Source: JADGQM01 sp964441945
GTDB lineage: Bacteria; Desulfobacterota; Syntrophobacteria; Syntrophobacterales; Syntrophobacteraceae
Assembly (NCBI GenBank): GCA_964441945.1
Contig: CAYTWB010000016.1
Coordinates: 1 to 59,407 of the forward strand
DNA: 59,407 nucleotides
Direction of reading: 5' to 3'
Made by a program: the position numbers and the translations under genes. Of this stretch, positions 18,199 through 26,929 are shown piece by piece (within the stretch, counting starts at the first letter, position 1; each line of letters begins with the position of its first letter). Under the pieces are notes generated by a model, which saw only the letters and a program-made list of their open reading frames with translations, was not told where the DNA came from and ran no database searches.

Positions 18199-18418
18199 AG
18201 TCATGGGACCTGGCTGCAAAAAATGTCACGAAACCGAGAGAATCGTGAAAGAGGCAGTTACCGAAGCCGGGGTAACCGCCGAGGTCGAGCACATCAAAGA
18301 CATCGCCGAGATTGCCAGACATGGGATTTTCTCGACCCCGGCCGTGGTGATTGATGGCACGGTCAAGAGCATGGGGAAGATCCCCTCTAAGGGCGAGGTC
18401 CTTCGCTGGCTCAAGTAG
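18188..18418 (+). CDS. Small thioredoxin-like redox protein
   Basis: A 76-residue Thioredoxin_3 protein with G-P-G-C10-K-K-C13 and the cis-proline S-T-P-A-V-V-I-D. AAGGAG lies 8 bases before the ATG. Such mini-thioredoxins accompany UPF0718 permeases and arsenic genes; it may reduce ArsC or carry the metal-thiol relay. It complements the longer thioredoxin-like protein at 17423. Confidence 0.88.
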   Translation: MKIKVMGPGCKKCHETERIVKEAVTEAGVTAEVEHIKDIAEIARHGIFSTPAVVIDGTVKSMGKIPSKGEVLRWLK

Positions 18419-18447
18419 CTGGTCTGGTAATGCGGCGGAGGTGTCGC

Positions 18448-18973
18448 ATGCTATTGAAAAGCTATCGAAAAGAAATCCTTCGACCGAGGTGCAACCCGAG
18501 TTTCCAGTTCTTGCACTGCATTGCCCGTTCAGATGACGGCATTTCTGAGGTCCTGCCCTATCTCAATCCCGTTTTGGGAGGCTTTCAGTACACCAGTAAG
18601 CCGCCGTCGGTCACTTTCAAGACCTGCGGGAAGCTCATTACGGTGCATCCCCGAGAGATAGCTGTCAACGCCATGAAGGACGAGAGTGAGGTTGACAAGG
18701 TCCTCGAATGGCTGAAGGAGGAGATTAACGAAACCTGGGAGAAGCGAGGCGAGATCGAACGGCGTTTCCAAGGCGCCCCTAAACCCCGGGTAATCGAGGT
18801 CCTCCGGCTTTTGCCGAAAACCAACTGTCGCGAATATGGGCAACCCACTTGTATGGTCTTCGCCGCACAGGTGGCAGAGGGAGTTAATGGGCCGACCCGA
18901 CTGCCCCCCACTGAGCGACGACAACAGGCAGAAACTCTTGCCCTATCTCGGGCAGTTCCAGCTCGATTGGTAG
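18448..18973 (+). pseudogene. Frameshifted [4Fe-4S]-domain protein of the ars operon
   Basis: ATG 18448 follows GGAGGTG. The first about 150 residues contain the conserved S-V-T-F-K-x-x-G-K-L-I-T-V-H-P-R-E-I-A-V-N block and then the iron-sulfur domain P-K-T-N-C-R-E-Y-G-Q-P-T-C. The second cysteine of that motif is Tyr, and the last cysteine (D-C-P-P-L-S-D-D-N) is only reached by a one-base frameshift near 18895-18903, after which the frame closes properly at 18973. The uncorrected frame runs on into arsC to 19080. Either a decayed gene or a sequencing error plus one true substitution. Confidence 0.7.
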
Positions 18974-19006
18974 CCTTCACACTTTCGATGGAAGGGGGTG
19001 TGGGTC

Positions 19007-19456
19007 ATGAATGCAAAACCAGAGAGAATAAAAGTCCTCTACCTGTGCACGGGGAATTCTTGCCGGAGCCAGATGGCTGAAGGTTGGACCCGCATTCTGA
19101 AAGGCGAGCTGGTTGAAGCCTACTCGGCCGGTGTTGATCCGCACGGTATTGACCCCAGGGCAATCAAGGCCATGGCGGAAGCGGGCGTCGATATTTCAAG
19201 TCAGGCATCAAAAGATGTCGATACCCTTGAACATATCGAATTCGATTATGTCGTCACGCTCTGTGACAACGCTCATCAGGCCTGCCCCGTGTTCCCCGCC
19301 AAAACCAGGGTGCTGCATGTGGGGCTTGACGATCCACCCCGTCTGGCTGCCGATGCCGAGTCGGAAGAGGAGGCGATGGTTCCCTATCGGCGGGTTCGTG
19401 ATGAACTCAAGGAATTTGTGGAAAAACTCCCAGCAGTTCTGTCTTCCGAGGGATAA
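19007..19456 (+). CDS. arsC: Arsenate reductase, low-molecular-weight phosphatase type
   Basis: 149 residues. The P-loop C14-T-G-N-S-C19-R20 opens the fold, and C86 and C93 in T-L-C-D-N-A-H-Q-A-C-P make up the relay triad of thioredoxin-coupled ArsC; a D-P-P motif (D-D-P-P) supplies the general acid. It reduces arsenate to arsenite, using thioredoxin for recycling. AAGGGGG lies 9 bases before ATG 19007, preferred over the GTG at 18998. Thioredoxin-like genes in the same operon and the Acr3 pump directly downstream fit this role. Confidence 0.93.
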   Translation: MNAKPERIKVLYLCTGNSCRSQMAEGWTRILKGELVEAYSAGVDPHGIDPRAIKAMAEAGVDISSQASKDVDTLEHIEFDYVVTLCDNAHQACPVFPAKTRVLHVGLDDPPRLAADAESEEEAMVPYRRVRDELKEFVEKLPAVLSSEG

Positions 19457-19477
19457 TTGACAAGGAGGAAGTTCACG

Positions 19478-20569
19478 ATGGAAGCGTCCGTTGCCAAGAG
19501 GCTCTCTTTTCTCGACCGGTTATTGACCCTGTGGATTTTCCTGGCTATGGCTGTAGGTGTGGGTGGAGGATACCTCTATCCGGCCATTCGCGAAGTTGTC
19601 AACCGCTTCCAGGTGGGGACCACCAATATTCCCATTGCCATCGGCCTCATACTCATGATGTATCCGCCTCTCGCCAAGGTGAAGTACGAGCAGATGGGAG
19701 AGGTGTTTCACAACTACCGAGTTTTAGTCCTCTCCCTGCTACAGAATTGGGTGATTGGACCGATTCTCATGTTTCTGCTCGCGATCACCTTCCTGTCCGG
19801 CTACCACGAATACATGGTCGGGTTGATCCTGATCGGGCTCGCCCGCTGTATCGCCATGGTCATCGTCTGGAATGATCTGGCGGCCGGCGATAGAGAATAC
19901 TGTGCGGGCCTGGTGGCCTTCAACTCGATCTTTCAAGTACTCTTCTTCTCTGTCTACGCCTACTTCTTCATCACTCTGCTCCCGACGTGGATCGGCCTGA
20001 GGGGATCCGCAGTCGATATTTCCATGCGCCAGATTGCGGAGAGCGTCTTTATTTACCTTGGCATTCCCTTCCTGGCGGGACTGTTTTCCCGGTTCGTCGG
20101 CCTTAAGAGCAAAGGCCGGCAATGGTACGAGGAGAAATTCATCCCCAGAATCAGCCCCATTACCCTCATTGCCCTGCTTTTTACCATTCTGGTGATGTTT
20201 TCCCTCAAAGGGGAGTTCATTGTTCAACTGCCTTTCGACGTCCTGCGGGTGACTGTCCCACTGTGCGTCTATTTCGTGATCATGTTCTTCGTCTCATTCC
20301 TGCTTTCCTTGAAGGCTGGGGCAACCTATGAGCAATCGACCACCCTGAGCTTCACGGCAGCATCCAACAATTTCGAACTGGCCATCGCTGTCGCAGTGGC
20401 GGTCTTCGGGATCAACTCGGGGCAGGCTTTCGCTGCGGTCATTGGTCCTTTAGTGGAGGTGCCGGTTTTGATCAGCCTGGTCAACGTGGCGCTCTGGTTC
20501 AAAGAGAAATACTTCCCCTATGCCGTCGAAACCCCAACGGGTATCTGTCATGTGTCCTGTGAGCCGTAG
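19478..20569 (+). CDS. acr3: Arsenite efflux permease Acr3
   Basis: A 363-residue inner-membrane carrier with ten predicted helices, exporting As(OH)3 or arsenite. The signature L-A-R-C124-I-A-M-V-I-V-W-N-D in helix 4 contains the conserved essential cysteine, and F-T-A-A-S-N-N-F-E-L-A-I-A-V-A lies in helix 9. AAGGAGG is 8 bases before ATG 19478; the TTG at 19457 is rejected. The C-terminal tail carries extra Cys residues (C-H-V-S-C). Lies 21 bases after arsC. Confidence 0.95.
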   Translation: MEASVAKRLSFLDRLLTLWIFLAMAVGVGGGYLYPAIREVVNRFQVGTTNIPIAIGLILMMYPPLAKVKYEQMGEVFHNYRVLVLSLLQNWVIGPILMFLLAITFLSGYHEYMVGLILIGLARCIAMVIVWNDLAAGDREYCAGLVAFNSIFQVLFFSVYAYFFITLLPTWIGLRGSAVDISMRQIAESVFIYLGIPFLAGLFSRFVGLKSKGRQWYEEKFIPRISPITLIALLFTILVMFSLKGEFIVQLPFDVLRVTVPLCVYFVIMFFVSFLLSLKAGATYEQSTTLSFTAASNNFELAIAVAVAVFGINSGQAFAAVIGPLVEVPVLISLVNVALWFKEKYFPYAVETPTGICHVSCEP

Positions 20570-20594
20570 AGAATCATTCAGGGAAGGAAAAACA

Positions 20595-22133
20595 TTGGAG
20601 GATAAGGACAGAAAGGACCTTTCCGGTACAGAAGAGTCTTCATGCCAGGATTTGGGCCATGCTCATGACCACCGTCACGCTGGAGAGCATGCCGGTCATG
20701 TGAATCATGTCGGTGCCGCAAGGCTTTTAGTGGCACTCGCTTTGAATTTGATCCTTCCGGCGGTACAGGTTTCTTTCGGTCTCCGCGCTCACAGTATGGC
20801 TCTCATCTCGGATGCAGTCCACAATTTCAGCGACTTTACGGCCCTGCTGATCGCCTATATCGCCCATCGCATTGCCAGGAAAGGGGCCTCGGTTCGCAAT
20901 ACCTACGGCTATCGCCGCGCGGAAATTCTGGCCGCGTTAATCAATGCTGCCATCCTCACGGTGATCGCAGGATTTATCATTTATGAGGCCGTCGAACGGC
21001 TGTATCGATTTGAGAGCGTCACTGGTCCCCTGGTCATCCTGGCTGCCGGGATTGGTGTGATCGGCAATGGTCTGTCGGCATGGCTGCTGCACCGTGATGC
21101 TAAACTGGGCCTGAATATGCGAGGCGCTTTCCTGCACATACTGGGGGACCTTCTGACCTCGGTGGTGGTCCTGGTGAACGGCGTCATCCTGACGTTCAAG
21201 CCCTGGTACTGGATCGACCCGATCTTGTCGATTCTGATCGCCTGCTTCATCGCCTGGAACTGCTGGCAGCTCCTGAAGACGGCTGTTAGTATTTTGATGA
21301 ATGCCACCCCAATCGGTCTCGATATCGGCAAAGTGAAGGCTTTTCTGGAGCGCGTACCCGGCGTCGAGGGGGTTCATTATCTGCATGCCTGGAATTTGTG
21401 CTCCTCCAGCGTGGCCCTTTCCTGCCATGTCGTGGTACCCGATCAGCGCTTGAGCGGGGTGGGGCCGCTGTCCAAAAAAATCCATCACCTGCTGCTCCAT
21501 CAATTTGGAATCGATCATCCCGTGCTGCAGTTTGAGACAACCCCGTGCGGTGAAGGCGATCTCTTGTGCGGCTTGAATTGTGCTCGACCCGAGCAACCAT
21601 CTGCTCATCCTGACGGCGACAGCGAGCAAAGTCATCGGAGCCTCCTCTTGCAGATGCCGTTGCTGTTTTGGGTGCGCCTGCTGGTCGGAGCCATTTTCAT
21701 TGCCGCCTGCGTTGACAAGATCCTGCATCCTGCGGCATTTGCTCAGATGGTCTATAATTATCAGATTCTCCCCGATAGCTTCATCAATGTCACCGCCATA
21801 GTCCTGCCCTGGCTGGAGCTGGTTCTGGGATGCCTGCTCATTCTCGGCTTGTGGATGCCGGGCACGGTGGTTCTGGCTAATTTACTCCTTTCAACTTTCT
21901 TTGGGGCCTTGCTGTTCAATCTGGCCCGCGGCCTCAACAGTCACTGCGGTTGCTTCAGCAGCAGCACCCAGGGGGATCCCGTGACCGCCTGGTACGTGGT
22001 CCGTGATGCCTTTTTCCTGTTGCTGGGAGGATATCTCTTTTATGGAGTGTTTTTGAAGCGTGGGGATGGAGCGGAAAGGTACCAGGAACCGCCTTCCAAC
22101 CATTGCGATGAGCCGGGAAAAGAGGATCGGTGA
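20595..22133 (+). CDS. Cation diffusion facilitator fused to a MauE/DoxX-like domain
   Basis: 512 residues. A His-rich N-terminus (H22-A-H-D-H-R-H to H38) leads into a six-helix CDF exporter with zinc-site motifs H76-x3-D80 (helix 2) and H181-x3-D185 (helix 5) and a C-terminal cytoplasmic domain. From about 350 a second four-helix unit follows (R-L-L-V-G-A-I-F-I-A-A; H-C-G-C-F-S), typical of MauE/DoxX proteins. Such a fusion joins metal export to a membrane thiol/quinone-type module. TTG 20595, preceded by GGAAGG, is chosen; in-frame ATGs at 20520 and 20550 overlap acr3 and lack ribosome sites. Confidence 0.8.
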   Translation: MEDKDRKDLSGTEESSCQDLGHAHDHRHAGEHAGHVNHVGAARLLVALALNLILPAVQVSFGLRAHSMALISDAVHNFSDFTALLIAYIAHRIARKGASVRNTYGYRRAEILAALINAAILTVIAGFIIYEAVERLYRFESVTGPLVILAAGIGVIGNGLSAWLLHRDAKLGLNMRGAFLHILGDLLTSVVVLVNGVILTFKPWYWIDPILSILIACFIAWNCWQLLKTAVSILMNATPIGLDIGKVKAFLERVPGVEGVHYLHAWNLCSSSVALSCHVVVPDQRLSGVGPLSKKIHHLLLHQFGIDHPVLQFETTPCGEGDLLCGLNCARPEQPSAHPDGDSEQSHRSLLLQMPLLFWVRLLVGAIFIAACVDKILHPAAFAQMVYNYQILPDSFINVTAIVLPWLELVLGCLLILGLWMPGTVVLANLLLSTFFGALLFNLARGLNSHCGCFSSSTQGDPVTAWYVVRDAFFLLLGGYLFYGVFLKRGDGAERYQEPPSNHCDEPGKEDR

Positions 22134-22573
22134 AGAAGAATGATTGGAAGGATGTGATCAATCTATTCCTCTTCGTGAATCTGTGCTCCATTGCCGCAAT
22201 TGGGTCGATGACGGCTTTTGTGATCCCCTCCGGGCGGGGGGCAGGAAGCGTCTAGAGACTTTCCGGCGCTGCATAGGCAGCAGAGGGGAGACCTTCATCG
22301 GTATTCATCGCTCTTTTGCTTGCCCTGATGCTCCTGCATATCCAGCTGAGCTGGGGATGGGGCACCAGTTTTGCAAATCCCGGAAATCGACGCCGCTCCA
22401 AATGGGAACCATCTGGCTGCAAGCCAGGATATCGTTTTTGTTGCGCTTCACCTTCCGGTGAAAGAGCATATGAGGTGGCGGCCAGTGCCTGGAAAGAGGT
22501 GGCCGGGTATGTCCTTGCTTCGATTGAACTGGATAAAGAATGCGGGTGTGCCTTGAATCCTGCTCTGAAATGA
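22130..22573 (+). pseudogene. Decayed DUF4405-like membrane protein
   Basis: A GTG overlaps the previous stop (GTGA) and starts a good N-terminus (W-K-D-V-I-N-L-F-L-F then T-A-F-V-I-P-S-G-R-G), resembling DUF4405 cytochrome-b-like proteins. TAG stops at 22253 and about 22274 break the frame; downstream the same frame resumes with L-M-L-L-H-I-Q-L-S-W-G-W, the H-x-x-L-x-W helix of the family. Part of the middle reads better in another frame, so frameshifts are also present. The tail from about 22370 is Cys-rich and unrecognised. Confidence 0.5.
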
Positions 22574-22658
22574 TGAGCAGGAATTCCTGTTGCTGTTTAT
22601 CGGCTTCGTGGTTTTGGGATGCGTGATCGTTGGATGTCTATTCAACGTCGTGCTCTAG
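22569..22658 (+). pseudogene. C-terminal remnant of a second permease
   Basis: 29 residues with one helix ending V-I-V-G-C-L-F-N-V-V-L before a stop, matching the end of the remnant at 18034 (I-I-V-G-F-L-F-N-L-L-I). No start codon. It is followed at once by a thioredoxin remnant, repeating the permease-thioredoxin order seen at 18034-18418, so the unit was once duplicated. Confidence 0.45.
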
Positions 22659-22813
22659 GACACACCAGAGAAGTCAAGAAAGAATGGATGAAAGCCGGCG
22701 TATTGTCGCCTCCCGCCATCCGGATCAACGACCGCATGGTGGCCAGCGGGAGAGTGCCGAGAGTGCCGGACCTGGTCAACTGGCTGGTTGAGGCCGGTGC
22801 CCGATCGACGTGA
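22659..22813 (+). pseudogene. C-terminal remnant of a thioredoxin-like protein
   Basis: The frame reads K-A-G-V-L-S-P-P-A-I-R-I-N-D then S-G-R-V-P-R-V-P-D-L-V-N-W-L, the second half of a Thioredoxin_3 fold with the cis-proline, ending at 22813. The CxxC half is gone. An ATG at 22619 opens the same frame, but the first residues belong to the overlapping permease remnant. Confidence 0.55.
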
Positions 22814-22900
22814 TGTCAACGCATAGCCGATTGGCCGGAAAAGTGGGTATTGCTGACTGATCGGTCTTAAATGAAAGACTGAGCCTCGGAGGAGTCAACG

Positions 22901-23725
22901 ATGAAAAAAGCGGAAGAGATCAAAGAAATTGTGAAATCGGGTTATGCCAGAGTTGCCCTATTGGGGGTGTCGTGTTGCGGCGGTGAAAGTGCCTGTTGTG
23001 GGGGGTCTGGCGCGGTGGAGGACATGAGCAAAAGAATCGGTTACACCAGCGAGGAATTAGGGGGCGTCCCGGATGGCGCAAACCTGGGGTTGGGTTGCGG
23101 GAATCCCGTGGCCCTGGCCTCGTTGAAAGAAGGAGAGATCGTCCTGGATCTCGGCTCGGGAGCAGGTTTCGATTGCTTCATCGCTGCCGCCAAAGTGGGG
23201 AAAACCGGCAGGATCATCGGGGTGGACATGACCCCGGAAATGATTGAAAAGGCCAGGCAGAACGCTCAGAAAGGCCGCTTAGAGAATGTTGAATTCCGCC
23301 CGGGGGAAATCGAGAAGCTTCCCGTTGCCGACGGCGAGGTGGATGTGGTCATTTCCAACTGTGTCATCAACCTCTCACCCGATAAGGAGCAGGTGTTCAA
23401 GGAGGCGTTTCGTGTGCTGAAACCGGGGGGCCGACTGATGGTTTCGGACATGGTGCTCCTGAAAGAACTCCCCGAAGCCATCAGGCAATCCGTTGAAGCC
23501 TACGTGGGTTGCATTGCTGGCGCAGCTATGAGGGAGGCATACCTCGCCGCAATCAAAGCCGCAGGGTTCAGGGAAATCAGGACGGTCGGCGAGGCTATCT
23601 ATCCCATTGAGCTCATGTCTGCCGATCAGACGATCTGCGCTGATGCACGGCTGTCGAGGGAAGCCGTTCAGGACCTTGCCGACTCGGTTGCAGGCATTAA
23701 GGTCTCTGCGGTGAAACCAAACTGA
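22901..23725 (+). CDS. arsM: Arsenite S-adenosylmethionine methyltransferase
   Basis: A 274-residue class I methyltransferase that methylates As(III) with SAM. The SAM site V-L-D-L-G-S-G-A-G-F-D is at 81-91. Conserved arsenic-binding cysteines appear as C66 (G-L-G-C-G-N-P) and C204 (Y-V-G-C-I-A-G-A), with further Cys pairs at 25-26 and 32-33. GGAGGAG precedes the ATG. It is the last gene of the plus-strand ars block, and its last 29 bases overlap the end of the convergent NtrC gene. Confidence 0.95.
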   Translation: MKKAEEIKEIVKSGYARVALLGVSCCGGESACCGGSGAVEDMSKRIGYTSEELGGVPDGANLGLGCGNPVALASLKEGEIVLDLGSGAGFDCFIAAAKVGKTGRIIGVDMTPEMIEKARQNAQKGRLENVEFRPGEIEKLPVADGEVDVVISNCVINLSPDKEQVFKEAFRVLKPGGRLMVSDMVLLKELPEAIRQSVEAYVGCIAGAAMREAYLAAIKAAGFREIRTVGEAIYPIELMSADQTICADARLSREAVQDLADSVAGIKVSAVKPN

Positions 23726-25133
23726 CTTTTAGAGGATCCTTTAAACCGTATTTCTTGAGCTTGTAGCGGAGCATGCGCTCATTCAAACCGAGCAGCCTGG
23801 CCGCCTGAGACTGGTTGAAACCTGCTTGTTCCAGAGCGTCCTGCAGCATCCGGCACTCGAGTGCTTCCAGTGCCTCATTCAAGCTTCCGTTCGTTGCCTC
23901 ACGATCGCCTTCCGACTCACAAACAGCATCCGAGAAGGGCAGATCGTCACTGGAAATGACGGAGCCGCGAGAAATCACCACCGCCCGCTCGACGATGTTT
24001 TCCAGCTCCCTCACGTTGCCGGGATACTCGTAACGGATCAGCATATCTCGCGCTTGCCGACCCACTCCGTCGATCTTCTTGTGATTCTCCCGAGCGAAAC
24101 GCTCGACGAAATGATCAAGCAGGATGGGGATGTCTTCACGACGTTCCCGGAGGGGAGGGATGGTCATGGTGACGACGTTGATGCGGTAAAAGAGGTCCTC
24201 GCGGAAGGTTCCCTCTTTGACTCTCGCTTCGAGGTCCTGGTGAGTGGCACTGATAATTCGCACGTCTGCCTTGAAAGTTCGCTCACCGCCAACTCGCTCG
24301 AATTCCCGCTCCTGGAGGAAGCGCAGGAGCTTGACCTGTACCGGCAAGGTCAATTCGCCGATCTCATCGAGAAAAAGCGTTCCCCCATCCGCCTGTTCGA
24401 AACGCCCAATTCTCCGTTGAATCGCCCCGGTGAAGGCCCCCTTTTCGTGCCCAAAGAGCTCGCTCTCAAGGAGAGACTCCGGAATTGCGGCGCAGTTGAC
24501 CACAATGAGGGGCCGCTCGGCGCGGGGGCTCAAATGATGCACGAGGCGGGCAAGGAGCTCCTTTCCCGTGCCGGTCTCCCCCCGAATGAGGACGGTTGCC
24601 TGGCTGGGGGCGACCCGACCGGCCAGATTGATCAGTTCGGCCATTTTCTGGCTCTGGTATCGGATGGCATCGTAAGCCACTCCCTTAGCCATGAGCTCTT
24701 CGCGGAGAATCCGGTTTTCCCGGACCAGAGTGCGGTGTTCCGCCACACGATCGATCAGAATGCAGAGCTCATCGAAATCGATGGGCTTGGTGAGGTAATC
24801 CCTGGCACCGGCCTTCATGGCTCCGACCGCAGTCTCGATGTTGCCGTAGGCCGTCATGATCACCGCTTCGGTTTCCGGATTGATTCGCTTTGCTTCCCTC
24901 AGGACCTCCAGGCCATCCATTCCGGGCATTCTAAAATCCAGCAAGACCACATCAAAGGAGCTCTTGCCGAGCAGCTGAACCGCAGTTTCTCCACTCCCGG
25001 CTTCAGTCACCCGGTGGCCCTGCTTGATCAGAAAGTCCCGGAGCATTTCCCGCTGAAAAGCTTCATCCTCGACAATCAGAATATCCAGGTCACTCACAAC
25101 CGCATTTCCTTCTGTTTTAGGATGCGATCTCAC
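23697..25133 (-). CDS. NtrC-family sigma-54 response regulator (ZraR-like)
   Basis: 478 residues: receiver (about 16-130; phosphoacceptor D66 in L-L-D-F-R-M-P), AAA+ domain with Walker A G-E-T-G-T-G-K-E and the sigma-54 contact motif G-A-F-T-G-A, and a Fis-type HTH at the end (N-Q-S-Q-A-A-R-L-L-G-L-N-E-R-M-L-R-Y-K-L-K). The GTG start at 25133 overlaps the kinase stop (GTGA). It should activate the divergent sigma-54 promoters at 27413-27427 and 27723-27737. Its 3' end overlaps arsM tail to tail. Confidence 0.93.
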   Translation of the reverse strand: MRSHPKTEGNAVVSDLDILIVEDEAFQREMLRDFLIKQGHRVTEAGSGETAVQLLGKSSFDVVLLDFRMPGMDGLEVLREAKRINPETEAVIMTAYGNIETAVGAMKAGARDYLTKPIDFDELCILIDRVAEHRTLVRENRILREELMAKGVAYDAIRYQSQKMAELINLAGRVAPSQATVLIRGETGTGKELLARLVHHLSPRAERPLIVVNCAAIPESLLESELFGHEKGAFTGAIQRRIGRFEQADGGTLFLDEIGELTLPVQVKLLRFLQEREFERVGGERTFKADVRIISATHQDLEARVKEGTFREDLFYRINVVTMTIPPLRERREDIPILLDHFVERFARENHKKIDGVGRQARDMLIRYEYPGNVRELENIVERAVVISRGSVISSDDLPFSDAVCESEGDREATNGSLNEALEALECRMLQDALEQAGFNQSQAARLLGLNERMLRYKLKKYGLKDPLKVSLVSPQRP

Positions 25134-26929
25134 TCCTTCTGCTCCTGCCGCGAGAGCAGGATCTCGAAGGTAGTTCCCTGCTCCGGGTTGCTCCGTACTC
25201 GGATCTCGCCCCCGTGGGCAAGAATAATCTCACGGGCAATGGTAAGCCCGAGCCCGGTTCCCCTTGCCTTGGTTGTGTAATAAGGTTCGAAAATCTTCTG
25301 CTCTTCACCTGTGGGAATCCCTGCTCCGGTGTCCCGCACTTTGATGCTGATGAGGTTTTTCCCGGAATGTTCCAGGGAAATCATGATGGAGCCCTGGTTC
25401 GAGATGGAATCGGCAGCGTTTCGGACAATGTTGAGCAAGGCCTGTTGCATCTTACCGGCATCCATAAGAACGGAAAAAGATCCCTGCCCCGATTGTTGTC
25501 CGACATGAATTTCTCTGGCATGCACTTCCTCTCGGACCAGGAAAACGATTTTTTCGACAAGCTCCTTTAGAGAGTGCCGACGAAGATCCAGCTTGTCGCT
25601 CCGGGAAAGACTGAGGAATTCCTCGATGATGGTATCGATGCGCCGGACCTCTTCCCGCACGTTGCGGGTGATCCGCCCGAATTCCCCGTTCTGTTGCGTG
25701 CTTTCAGGAGGGGCAAATTCCCGCTGCAGTCTTTGGACCGCCATGCTGATGCCGTTGAGCGGGTTGCGAACTTCGTGGGCGACTTCGGCCCCGAGCTTGG
25801 CCAGCGAAGAGAGTCTCTCGGCCTGATGCAGGCGTTCCCGCATTGCCTGAAGCTTCGAGATATGCCGATTCTGAGTCCTGTACAGGAGGCCCATGGCAAG
25901 AAAGCCAACGGCCACCATGAAACCCGTCCAGAGGTAGATGTGACGACGCTTCTCAACCAGGAGTTCATCAGTTTCCCGGGTTTCAAGTCCCACTCGGGCC
26001 TTGCCAATGACCTGCCGATCCATTTCAAAAGGGAGAAATACCTCGAGGAATTTGATATCCCCAACCTTCACGCATTCGGTCACCGGGTTGTCCGAGTCTC
26101 TGATACTGCCGGCCAGGAGCAGACATTCCGCCACCTTTTCCTCGGGGACGCTGCCGGCCTGGGTCAGGAGGTGTCCTTCAGCATCCTCCACAGCCAGGTA
26201 GACCAATCCCGTTCCCCACAGCATCGTCTCGACCGCCTCCTGAGTGCTGACCCTCAGTCCCCAGTGCTGCAACCCCTTGCCGTCAAGAAGGAGGAGGATG
26301 CCGCCCTTTGCGCCCTCTCTGTGAATGCCGATCAGGCTGACAGTGCCATCCGCGGTCGCTTCACTTGTTCCATCAAAAAGACGAATGGCAACTTCCTGCC
26401 TTCCTTCGGCCACACCTTTTGCTTGAGATAAGACATCGTCCGGAACAGGCCCGGTCTGAAAGACGACCCCGCCTTTCTCGTCAAGCAGAGCAATGGCATG
26501 GAGATGTTCTGAGGCAGCCAACTGCCGGAGGCTCTCATGAGCCATGAGCTGCATCTGTTCCTGATAGTCGATATAGCGGGCGAGATCGATCAACGTCTTG
26601 GCGAGGGTTTCCTGAATGGCAAACGCTTCGTCGACTGTGTGCAAGCCGTAAGTGATGCCGTGGTAATTACCACTGACTCGGGTCAATTGACGGTATCGGT
26701 CCTCAGTAGTTCTCTCGATGCCTTCGACGATGTAATAAGCCCTCTTCCTGAGCATATCCAGAAGAGCGCCTTCCAGCCGCCTCTGGTCCATCATCGCCAT
26801 ACCGAAAAGAAGTGCGGCAAAGAGCAGGGAAACTAGAGCAACCGCCAACGGCTGAATAAAACGTCCCCTCCCGTGATCCCTATCCTTGCAGGAGGACCCT
26901 GGCAAGAGGTTGTTTCCTCGTTCGATCAT
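25130..26929 (-). CDS. Membrane sensor histidine kinase (ZraS-like)
   Basis: 599 residues. A helix near 25-45, a periplasmic sensor of about 270 residues, a second helix (W-T-G-F-M-V-A-V-G-F-L), then HisKA with A-H-E-V-R-N-P-L-N and an ATPase domain with N-R..N-A-A-D and D-T-G-A-G-I-P boxes. ATG 26929 overlaps the ZraP-like stop (ATGA); the longer frame from 26977 lies inside that gene. Operon order ZraP-like, kinase, regulator. The periplasmic domain presumably senses metal or envelope stress with the ZraP-like protein. Confidence 0.92.
   Translation of the reverse strand: MIERGNNLLPGSSCKDRDHGRGRFIQPLAVALVSLLFAALLFGMAMMDQRRLEGALLDMLRKRAYYIVEGIERTTEDRYRQLTRVSGNYHGITYGLHTVDEAFAIQETLAKTLIDLARYIDYQEQMQLMAHESLRQLAASEHLHAIALLDEKGGVVFQTGPVPDDVLSQAKGVAEGRQEVAIRLFDGTSEATADGTVSLIGIHREGAKGGILLLLDGKGLQHWGLRVSTQEAVETMLWGTGLVYLAVEDAEGHLLTQAGSVPEEKVAECLLLAGSIRDSDNPVTECVKVGDIKFLEVFLPFEMDRQVIGKARVGLETRETDELLVEKRRHIYLWTGFMVAVGFLAMGLLYRTQNRHISKLQAMRERLHQAERLSSLAKLGAEVAHEVRNPLNGISMAVQRLQREFAPPESTQQNGEFGRITRNVREEVRRIDTIIEEFLSLSRSDKLDLRRHSLKELVEKIVFLVREEVHAREIHVGQQSGQGSFSVLMDAGKMQQALLNIVRNAADSISNQGSIMISLEHSGKNLISIKVRDTGAGIPTGEEQKIFEPYYTTKARGTGLGLTIAREIILAHGGEIRVRSNPEQGTTFEILLSRQEQKE

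Noticed and set aside
23826..25280. 484-residue plus-strand open frame
   Set aside because: Antisense to the NtrC gene, which has intact receiver, AAA+ and HTH motifs.
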